Origin: a virus
Length of the DNA: 20,150 nucleotides
IMG/VR virus record: IMGVR_UViG_3300013120_000203
Location: 1-20,150 of that record
Reading direction: 5' to 3' (one strand)
Made by a program: the position numbers and the translations under genes. This document shows positions 14,919 to 20,150 of the stretch, piece after piece. The notes beneath the pieces were generated by a model that saw only the letters and a program-made list of their open reading frames with translations, did not search any database and was not told the DNA's origin. Position 1 is the first letter of the stretch, and every line of letters begins with the position of its first letter.

Positions 14919-14993
14919 GCGGATAAGTTTTTTTGTCTCGATAAAGACATACCCGCTCTCGAACGTGTAAAGAACTAATCAGCCTGTTGGCTG
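14919..14993 (-). other. Hairpin-rich non-coding segment upstream of the terminator
   Basis: On the minus strand CAGCC-AACA-GGCTG forms a 5-bp hairpin at 14993-14980. Next, GCGGGTA (14956-14950) pairs with TATCCGC (14925-14919), and directly inside this the arms TGTCT and AGACA (14949-14934) pair around a 6-base loop. The 190 bases between the small HExxH gene and the holin-like gene contain no credible ORF. Stacked hairpins just before a terminator could be a regulatory RNA, such as an antitermination signal, or a small RNA; nothing proves this. Confidence 0.5.
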
Positions 14994-15034
14994 TGTTGCG
15001 CCTTAGTTATTTTAGTCATGATTCTTTTATTATT

Positions 15035-15047
15035 ACATAATTTATGT
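15035..15047. repeat. 13-base palindrome ACATAA-T-TTATGT
   Basis: A perfect inverted repeat with a one-base centre overlaps the stop codon of the small HExxH gene. Its length and AT-rich symmetry fit a protein-binding operator, but no regulator is encoded nearby and short palindromes are expected by chance in AT-rich DNA. Confidence 0.4.
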
Positions 15048-15397
15048 CATTTTCTTTTTTTCGTGTCAAGAATATTTTTTCTATATTCTCGAACATCGAT
15101 TAAATATTCGAGAAATCCAGGGCTTTCCAAAAGCACACAAAGCATTCCCGCTGATCTGACTTCAATTTCAAGCTCCTTACTTTTTACAATATAATAACAC
15201 TCTTCTATTCCGTGCATTACTTCATGTAAAAGCGTTTGTGCTTCGATTTCCGGACTTGTTTCATCCAACAATATTTCAGGATTTCTATAGTCAATGGTCC
15301 CTCGTGCCTCTTTTGCGTCTAGTATCTTTTCATTTCTACATATAGGAAAAACTATATGATTTATTTTAATGTTTTTTGGCAATTCTGGCTTTTTCAT
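15047..15397 (-). CDS. Small HExxH metalloprotease-like protein (ImmA/IrrE-like)
   Basis: This 116-residue protein has a zinc-metallopeptidase helix TLLHEVMHGI with H58, E59 and H62. A later acidic helix (KELEIEVRSAGMLCVLLESPGFLEYL) supplies a likely third ligand among E77 and E79 and matches the common pattern of small phage HExxH proteins related to ImmA/IrrE. It is short for a full ImmA protein and has no helix-turn-helix or other domain. An AAAGGAG site precedes the ATG at 15397, which overlaps the previous gene by 32 bases. Substrate and role are unknown; it is the last gene before the terminator. Confidence 0.7.
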   Translation of the reverse strand: MKKPELPKNIKINHIVFPICRNEKILDAKEARGTIDYRNPEILLDETSPEIEAQTLLHEVMHGIEECYYIVKSKELEIEVRSAGMLCVLLESPGFLEYLIDVREYRKNILDTKKRK

Positions 15398-15818
15398 TCT
15401 CTCGAAACTCCTTTATTTTTTGATTTATTGTTGCGACAAGTCCGCCACCTGGTACCCGTTCAAATTCCATTTTATGCCAAGTTAAAGTTCTGGTCTGTGA
15501 TAACAGTCCCGCAGTCTTAAAAGCTTCGTAACACTTTCGTAGACCCCGGCTGTAGGCTTTTTGATCTTGAGCCATGATCTTCTTTTTGTGGTCCGGGCAA
15601 AGAATAGCTTTTATTCCTGACCATTCTAAGTCTGTTAAGTTTGCCGCTCCTGATTCCAGGATTTTTGCGACATCGAGAGCGTCATTGATTAATTTATAAG
15701 GGTCTGATTTTGCAATAAAAACCATTGAATCGGGGTCCACATAAATAGCTGACTGCCCGCCGGTTTCCTTGAGTTTAAAATAGAGACTCAGCAGATATTT
15801 CGTTTTTTTTAAGTTCAA
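15366..15818 (-). CDS. Hypothetical protein of the replication module
   Basis: A 150-residue product starts at a TTG (15818) directly behind a near-perfect GGAGGTG, inside the end of the RusA-like gene. The N-terminal part (YLLSLYFKLKETGGQSAIYVDPDSMVFIAKSDPYKL) is followed by helices. A lone CPDH (Cys-Pro-Asp-His) occurs at about residue 75 and the C-terminus is charged (INQKIKEFRENEKARIAKKH). I recognise no family. The tight overlap with a resolvase and a small protease gene puts it in the replication or recombination cluster. Confidence 0.7.
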   Translation of the reverse strand: MNLKKTKYLLSLYFKLKETGGQSAIYVDPDSMVFIAKSDPYKLINDALDVAKILESGAANLTDLEWSGIKAILCPDHKKKIMAQDQKAYSRGLRKCYEAFKTAGLLSQTRTLTWHKMEFERVPGGGLVATINQKIKEFRENEKARIAKKH

Positions 15819-16239
15819 GAATCACCTCCACTCTTTCTCCTTTGCCGTCATCATATCGTTTTTTAGCTGAAATGTCCGAAATTTGACCGTCATCTTTAAA
15901 TGCCACGCCGTTTAAAGCGTCCAATATGCTTTTGACCTGGTTGTCTAGGTCCGGCTTAGTTGCCGGAATAATATACCCTTTTATCATTAATTGAATTTTC
16001 TTTTTTGATGTTTTAAGAAGTTTTCTATAAATTGTTATTTTTGCTTTTACCGGACCTTCCAAGGGCTCCCAATGGTTTTTTTTCATCTGAATATATGCCA
16101 AAGCATATATATTACTTTCATATTTATCAGATTTTGGGTCGGGATAAATTCGTATATGTTTACCCATTTTTGTTGCGCGAGGTCTGCCCTTCGGCTGGCA
16201 TGACCCAGGGAAAATAAATTTAATCTGAGTTGAATTCAA
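15775..16239 (-). CDS. rusA: RusA-type Holliday junction resolvase
   Basis: The 154-residue protein would cut branched DNA made by replication and recombination, clearing it before packaging. It has the family layout: an N-terminal PGSCQPKGRPRAT loop (residues 11-23), the acidic catalytic core KPDLDNQVKSILDALNG (D97, D99) and a second acidic pair FKDDGQI (D116, D117), then a Lys/Arg region and a final ERVEVILE strand. Length fits a RusA monomer; the enzyme is a dimer. The start is a TTG at 16239 sharing TTGA with the helicase stop, behind AGGAGGA. Confidence 0.9.
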   Translation of the reverse strand: MNSTQIKFIFPGSCQPKGRPRATKMGKHIRIYPDPKSDKYESNIYALAYIQMKKNHWEPLEGPVKAKITIYRKLLKTSKKKIQLMIKGYIIPATKPDLDNQVKSILDALNGVAFKDDGQISDISAKKRYDDGKGERVEVILELKKNEISAESLF

Positions 16240-17669
16240 TATAAGTCCTCCTGTTCCGGCTCATAATAACTTTCCGCTTCATTTTCTTCATAATCCTGAG
16301 TCTCAGAATAAAATCGGGATTTTAATCCATTCCAGCGCAAGTCACCTTGACTGAGTGGGCCGTTGCGATTTTTTTTGATAGACCAGGAGGCTACATCCGT
16401 TAAATCCACCGGGCAATCCTCATTTTTATTTTCGTAAGCTTTTTTCCAGCGGACAAAAAATAGAATAATATCGGCATCTTCCTCAAGCTTCCCGGACTCT
16501 CGCAAATCTGAAAGAAATGGCATTTGGTTTGAAGGTTCACGCATATCTACATTGCGATTCAGTTGAGATAAAACCGCAAGATGGATATTCAGGTCTTTTG
16601 CCAATTGCTTGAGCCCTGATGAAATATAAGATATCCTCTCGTAAGGGCTGTTTATGCCCTCTTTAGCTTGCATAATCTGCAAATAATCCACAAAAGCAAC
16701 TTTAAAGGGTCCATATTCAGCTCTTATCTCGGTTAATTTGCTTCTGAGATATTCCAGAGTTGGGCTTGAATGATCATTAATAATTATCGGCAAAGTTTTA
16801 AAGTGTGACGCTGCTTTATATATTTGATTTTTGATTTCATCAATTTCAGTATACTCGTTAAATTTAGACATTCTTGAATAAGCTTTTAAAAGCCCAAATT
16901 CAGATTGTCCTGACCTTCCCAAAATCAGACGTCGTATGAGCATTTGCTTTGTCATTTCTATCGTGAAAATTGGAACTATTTCGCCACGCTTTGCTATGTT
17001 TTCAACTATATTCATCATCAATGATGTTTTACCCATAGACGGCCTGGCCGCCCACAGCGAGTATTCCCCAGGTCTCAAAGATATTACTCTATCAATTCCG
17101 TTAAATCCGGTTCGCACCCCTGGCGGGTTTCCGTTTTCTAGCATATCAATTATTGAATTTGTGGCTTTATTTAATTCGCATTCTTTTGATGTATCTTTAA
17201 AATTCGATGTTGTGTTTTTTCCGTTATCTGAATTTAATTCTATTAGTTTTTCCTGGGTTTTTTGAATAATATCAAAGGATTCCAGACTAGCCATACTATC
17301 ATCAATTACATTCCTGCCTACTTCAAAAATACTCCTTAATTGCGACTTCTCTTTTATTATTTTTGCGTAGTTTTTAATGTTATAGCTTGTAGGTACACTT
17401 TCAGTAAGCTCTGAAAGATAAATTATTCCTCCAGCTGATTTTAAATTATTTTCATTTTTCAGGAATTCCGAAATCGAAACCAGGTCAATAAAATCGCCCC
17501 GTTCAGATATGACTTTCATGGCTTCAAAAATCATGCGATTTTGGGCTTTAAAAAAGTCCTCATTTTTGACCATATCCAAAACCTGATTTATAGCAGGCGG
17601 CCGGAGCATGATAGAACCCAATAAAGCTATCTCAGATTCAACTGAATTTGGCAATTCTCTATTTTTCAT
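16236..17669 (-). CDS. dnaB: DnaB-family replicative DNA helicase
   Basis: This 477-residue helicase has an N-terminal domain (about 1-150: SVESEIALLGSIMLRP, then FFKAQNRMIFEAMKVI and TSYNIKNYAKIIKEKSQLRSI) and a RecA-like C-terminal domain. Walker A is ARPSMGKT (residues 208-215), Walker B is VAFVDYLQIM (about 324-333, D328), followed by LAVLSQLNRNVDMR and SDLRESGKLEEDADIILF, all typical of DnaB. It would unwind DNA at the phage fork, loaded by the initiator-like protein or by a host loader. The start ATG at 17669 follows GAGGA. Length is normal for the family. Confidence 0.95.
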   Translation of the reverse strand: MKNRELPNSVESEIALLGSIMLRPPAINQVLDMVKNEDFFKAQNRMIFEAMKVISERGDFIDLVSISEFLKNENNLKSAGGIIYLSELTESVPTSYNIKNYAKIIKEKSQLRSIFEVGRNVIDDSMASLESFDIIQKTQEKLIELNSDNGKNTTSNFKDTSKECELNKATNSIIDMLENGNPPGVRTGFNGIDRVISLRPGEYSLWAARPSMGKTSLMMNIVENIAKRGEIVPIFTIEMTKQMLIRRLILGRSGQSEFGLLKAYSRMSKFNEYTEIDEIKNQIYKAASHFKTLPIIINDHSSPTLEYLRSKLTEIRAEYGPFKVAFVDYLQIMQAKEGINSPYERISYISSGLKQLAKDLNIHLAVLSQLNRNVDMREPSNQMPFLSDLRESGKLEEDADIILFFVRWKKAYENKNEDCPVDLTDVASWSIKKNRNGPLSQGDLRWNGLKSRFYSETQDYEENEAESYYEPEQEDLY

Positions 17670-17688
17670 ATAATCCTCAGAATCGTTT

Positions 17689-17793
17689 CTAAGCGTTTTT
17701 TAGAGCTGAGGTACGCAAGATAAGAGCAACATATTTTAAATGCAACCTACCCATGGTAGCTTTACGATTTTGATATGTTTCAGCATCACTCAT
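17689..17793 (-). CDS. 34-residue protein between initiator and helicase genes
   Basis: The ATG at 17793 overlaps the stop of the 339-residue gene as ATGA, a strong sign of coupled translation. The product, beginning MSDAETYQNRKATMGRLHLK and ending VALILRTSALKNA, is basic and could be an amphipathic helix. It fills most of the 120-base gap before the helicase gene, whose Shine-Dalgarno site lies after its stop. No family is recognised; a helicase loader would be much larger. A leader peptide or small adaptor is possible. Confidence 0.5.
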   Translation of the reverse strand: MSDAETYQNRKATMGRLHLKYVALILRTSALKNA

Positions 17794-18809
17794 AGCCCCG
17801 CCCTTGCTATTTCCTGACAGATTTTAATTAATTTGAGTCTTGCCATTGCTGGTGACTGCGAATGAAGCTTCCTGATTTCGGCAAGATTTACAGCCCCGGA
17901 TTGAAGTGTTTTTTTAGCTAATTTTGATATCGGCTCGGGCTTCTCATTTTTATCCGAAATTGAAGCTAAAATTTCACTCGCCAATTTTTCAGCATTTTCG
18001 TTGTTTTTTGAATCAATGTTTTCTTCTGGATTTACGAATTTCCTCAAGCCGGTTTTTTCGCGAGACATGAAAGTCTCAAAATTCCAAGCACAAAAAGTCC
18101 ACTCGCTTCCATTCCATGATTTTTTTCGACAAGCTTCATGATAATTTTCGATTGCTTGAATTATTTGAGTTGAGTTAAATCCGGTTTTTTTCATTTCGGT
18201 TTTAATCAGGTCGTCAACTGATTCAAAATTAGTTTGTATTTCCGGATGATGTTTCTTCCAGGTTTCAAAGATTATTTTGCTGTCTGAAATTTTGGATTTG
18301 GAGTGCCGCTTTTTTGCTTCCTTATTTTTACATCCCTTCCCATTTTCAAGCTCCCCCTGGGGGGGTTTGGGGGGGATTCTCTTCTCTTCTCTTCTCTTCT
18401 CTTCTATACACCCAATTACACCTGATTGCACTTCGATTACACCCGATTGCACTTCTCTTGAATTATCATATAGTTTTGACTTTTTCCGATGCTTTCCTTG
18501 GCCGGGCGGTTGACGCTCTAAAAAGTCCGAAATTTGAAGAAATCGGGCGTCGCACCCAATTACACCCAATCGCACCCTAATTAAACCCACCTCAATTAGT
18601 TCCTTCAAATAACTCTCAACTTTAGCCTCTGTCCACCTTCGACGAGGTACGACTTTTGCCAGAATATATCCCGCCTCTCCTTGGAGCATTCCCCAATCAT
18701 CGGCATGTGGATTCATCCAGGTCCAGAGTAAAGCGGCCTGATCTGATACTTTTGATAATTTATTTGAAATTGAAACATCTGACCAAAGACGCCGCCATTC
18801 CATTATCAT
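17790..18809 (-). CDS. Phage replication initiator / replisome organiser-like protein
   Basis: This 339-residue protein lies just before the helicase gene, as lambda O-type initiators do relative to helicase or loader genes. The N-terminal 100 residues (EWRRLWSDVSISNKLSKVSDQAALLWTWMNPHADDWG and then AKVESYLKELIEVGLIRVR) look like the winged-helix domain of phage replisome organisers. The linker (about 110-165) is low-complexity: EVQSGVI occurs twice, then EEKRREEKR and PPKPPQGE. The C-terminal part (residues 170-250, with SKIIFETWKKHHPE, QIIQAIENYHEACR and WTFCAWNFETFMSREKTGLRKFV) is the typical C-terminal block of such proteins. The start is ATG 18809 or, two codons on, ATG 18803; neither has a strong Shine-Dalgarno site. 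Confidence 0.72.
   Translation of the reverse strand: MIMEWRRLWSDVSISNKLSKVSDQAALLWTWMNPHADDWGMLQGEAGYILAKVVPRRRWTEAKVESYLKELIEVGLIRVRLGVIGCDARFLQISDFLERQPPGQGKHRKKSKLYDNSREVQSGVIEVQSGVIGCIEEKRREEKRIPPKPPQGELENGKGCKNKEAKKRHSKSKISDSKIIFETWKKHHPEIQTNFESVDDLIKTEMKKTGFNSTQIIQAIENYHEACRKKSWNGSEWTFCAWNFETFMSREKTGLRKFVNPEENIDSKNNENAEKLASEILASISDKNEKPEPISKLAKKTLQSGAVNLAEIRKLHSQSPAMARLKLIKICQEIARAGL
18377..18405 (-). repeat. Pentanucleotide repeat (AGAAG)n in the initiator gene
   Basis: On the plus strand CTTCT is repeated five times in tandem at 18381-18405, preceded by a partial unit TTCT. On the coding strand this gives AGAAG units that encode EEKRREEKR. Two runs of seven identical C/G bases lie next to it (18359-18365 and 18369-18375). 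Loss or gain of one unit would change the reading frame. Confidence 0.85.
18407..18591. repeat. Helically phased decamer repeats, candidate replication origin
   Basis: Two groups of 10-11-base units with consensus YRCACCCRAT lie inside the initiator gene. Group one, plus strand: TACACCCAAT 18407-18416, TACACCTGAT 18417-18426, TGCACTTCGAT 18427-18437, TACACCCGAT 18438-18447, and the degenerate TGCACTTC from 18448. Group two: CGCACCCAAT 18551-18560, TACACCCAAT 18561-18570, CGCACCCTAAT 18571-18581, and a degenerate TAAACCCACC. Steps of 10 or 11 bases put the units on one face of the helix. In lambda, iterons bound by the O protein lie in the O gene linker, so the setting matches an origin. Origin function is inferred. 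Confidence 0.6.
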
Positions 18810-18816
18810 AATTATC

Positions 18817-18972
18817 TCATTTCAGTTTTTTATTTTGTGCTTTTTTACGTTCCTCATCCCAATAACGAGACTTACATTTCGGACATTGAACCGGCTTTTT
18901 TGATAATGATCTGCTAAGCCAGTTATAGCCGCATCGCAAACAAATATTTGTTAATGACTCTGTTTTTTGCAT
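18817..18972 (-). CDS. Small zinc-ribbon protein
   Basis: A 51-residue frame starts at ATG 18972 behind GGAGGG and ends seven bases before the initiator-like gene. It has two CxxC knuckles, ICLRCGYNW (C11, C14) and VQCPKCKSRYW (C30, C33), with a basic stretch between and a Lys-rich tail. This is the usual four-Cys zinc ribbon of many small phage and bacterial proteins. A nucleic acid-binding or protein-adaptor role is likely, but no specific function can be given. Confidence 0.8.
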   Translation of the reverse strand: MQKTESLTNICLRCGYNWLSRSLSKKPVQCPKCKSRYWDEERKKAQNKKLK

Positions 18973-18990
18973 TTTCCCTCCAAAATTAAT

Positions 18991-19779
18991 TTAACTATGA
19001 TATTCAACTTTTGCTTGCTTGTCAAACATTTCATTCACCATATCTTTTGACGCCTCAAAAGCTTCACCGTCACCCTGGAGCACTTCTTCCTCATCATTGT
19101 TTTCTTCTCGAATGAAAATTTTATCATCATCTATGAAAGTGATTTTGAAAATGGTTCCCCTTTTATAATCTCCGAAATCTTCCTTGAGTTTTATAAATTT
19201 GCCTTCGTCTAAAGTGACAAAGAGGTTTTCATCAATGGCGCCGTCATCATTATCATTGTCTACCTCATCATCACTTAAATTAATTTTCTGAAACAAATCA
19301 AGCTGTTTCAAATCTTTCTCAAGCAATTCCAAGTCTATATTCCAGGCACCATATAATTTATATTCCTTTCGGAAAAACTCTAAGTCATGACCAACTGTAT
19401 TTAAATTGTTATCCTCATCATCAATGTTAATATGCGATAATTCGTGATAAATTAAAGCTTCTCGCTGTTTATAGTTCAACCGTTCCCAAACGTCCCAGGA
19501 CAGAATTATAATATAATCTTTATTGTTAAGGACTTTATTTTTATCAGAAACTTTTTCGCAAGAGCCGTAAATAATCCGGCCCTTGGAAGTCGTATGTTTT
19601 TCTCGAAAAAGGAAAGCAATTCGCAAAGCTCCAAATTTAGTAAATTTTTCATACATTAGATTTTTTAATGCTTTTTTAAACTCATTACTTTCAATTTTCC
19701 AAAACTTCTCCTTTCCTTCAGGGGCGTCCTGATTTGCGTCATAATCTTTAAAAAAAGTACCGATGCTTCCTTCACTCAT
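18991..19779 (-). CDS. Putative phage metallopeptidase with acidic C-terminal extension
   Basis: This 262-residue protein has a zinc-binding helix with REALIYHELSHI (H112, E113, H116). Further on come VGHDLEFFRKEYKLYGAW (H131, D132), which fits the third-ligand region of the putative phage metallopeptidase family. An upstream strand block (KGRIIYGSCEKVSD, then DYIIILSWDVWERLN) also fits this family. Residues of about 165-262 are very acidic (DDEVDNDNDDGAIDE; EENNDEEEVLQGDGE) and form an extra domain with short strands. The start ATG at 19779 follows AAGGAGAAAATGAA. The substrate is unknown; the protein is encoded next to the GyrA-like gene. Confidence 0.75.
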   Translation of the reverse strand: MSEGSIGTFFKDYDANQDAPEGKEKFWKIESNEFKKALKNLMYEKFTKFGALRIAFLFREKHTTSKGRIIYGSCEKVSDKNKVLNNKDYIIILSWDVWERLNYKQREALIYHELSHINIDDEDNNLNTVGHDLEFFRKEYKLYGAWNIDLELLEKDLKQLDLFQKINLSDDEVDNDNDDGAIDENLFVTLDEGKFIKLKEDFGDYKRGTIFKITFIDDDKIFIREENNDEEEVLQGDGEAFEASKDMVNEMFDKQAKVEYHS

Positions 19780-19808
19780 TTCATTTTCTCCTTGTTTGTT
19801 TAATTAAT

Positions 19809-20111
19809 TCAACAAATAGCGACAACGGCGTCTGTCGGATCAACATTCATCAATTTCATGCCCTGACCGCCCCTGCCCTGCGACCTGATGTTGTCAACCA
19901 AAAGCCGCAAAACCTTTCCGTCTTCTGTGATAATGACAATTTCTTCATTATCTGTGTAAATTTGAGAAGCGACTACCGGCCCTGATTTGTCAGAAGTCAG
20001 CATACCTCTGACTCCTTTTCCGCCACGGCATTGAAGCCGCAACTCATCAAGCTCAAACTTAATTCCGTATCCGTTTTTTGTAATCGCGATAATATAAAGT
20101 TTTTCACCCAT
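19809..20111 (-). CDS. Stand-alone two-blade DNA gyrase A C-terminal-type protein
   Basis: This complete 100-residue gene has its own AAGGAG site and ATG at 20111. It consists of two repeats about 51 residues apart, each ending in a GyrA-box-like motif: QCRGGKG at residues 27-33 and QGRGGQG at 78-84 (canonical box Q(R/K)RGG(R/K)G). Blade strands are also clear (ITKNGYGIKFELDELRL; IVIITEDGKVLRLLVDNIRS). In gyrase this beta-pinwheel domain has about six blades and wraps DNA; here only two remain and no breakage domain is present. It could dimerise to wrap DNA or interfere with host gyrase. TATAAT at 20138-20133 may be a -10 site, with its -35 outside the window. Confidence 0.85.
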   Translation of the reverse strand: MGEKLYIIAITKNGYGIKFELDELRLQCRGGKGVRGMLTSDKSGPVVASQIYTDNEEIVIITEDGKVLRLLVDNIRSQGRGGQGMKLMNVDPTDAVVAIC

Positions 20112-20150
20112 GATTCTTTCTCCTTTTTTGTAATTATAACTTAAAATTAA

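Noticed and set aside
14975-15019. A 14-residue frame (MTKITKAQHSQQAD) after the small HExxH gene.
   Set aside because: It is very short, has a weak ribosome binding site and ends inside a hairpin; no support as a gene.

Overview
This window looks like part of a tailed double-stranded DNA phage, or an integrated prophage, with siphovirus-type architecture. Every gene I can support lies on the minus strand, so transcription runs from base 20150 down to base 1. The sequence is AT-rich, genes overlap tightly (ATGA, TAATG and TTGA junctions), several starts are GTG or TTG behind strong Shine-Dalgarno sites, and two genes at the low-coordinate end encode Sec-type signal peptides. This points to a bacterial, probably Gram-negative, host, but I cannot name it. 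No integrase, repressor, tRNA, rRNA or CRISPR array is visible.

Right part (20111 to 15047), the early or replication module in transcription order: a free-standing 100-residue two-blade piece of the DNA gyrase A C-terminal domain; a phage metallopeptidase-like protein (HELSH); a 51-residue zinc ribbon; a 339-residue initiator-like protein whose linker DNA carries phased decamer repeats resembling an origin; a 34-residue protein; a DnaB-type helicase; a RusA-type resolvase; an unknown 150-residue protein; and a small HExxH protein.

Middle (15047 to 14855), a non-coding junction: inverted repeats and hairpins, then a strong intrinsic terminator only 11 bases before the next gene. The rightward-neighbour genes and the late genes are therefore separated by a terminator with no room for a promoter after it, which suggests read-through or antitermination.

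Left part (14854 to 1), the late module: a two-helix holin-like peptide, TerS, TerL, a small unknown, portal, a MuF-type head morphogenesis protein with a long C-terminal extension, a leader with four copies of a 9-base repeat, scaffold, decoration protein, a Mu gpT-like major capsid protein, an intrinsic terminator, three small genes (Lys-rich, Cys-rich and unknown), neck or tail-completion proteins, a tail tube protein, the tail assembly chaperone pair, a tape measure protein, a membrane-anchored coiled-coil protein and two exported proteins. The chaperone pair is joined by a textbook -1 frameshift site (A AAA AAC, a 7-nt spacer and a 12-bp stem). No sheath gene is seen, so the tail is probably non-contractile. 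The head genes resemble Mu while the tail genes are of the siphovirus type, so the late module is mosaic. Distal tail and endolysin genes are not identified and may lie beyond base 1.

The observations I rate highest are the minimal GyrA-CTD protein, the phased repeat array inside the initiator gene, the terminator and hairpin junction in front of the late genes, the GGGATACTG repeats upstream of the scaffold gene, and the chaperone frameshift element.
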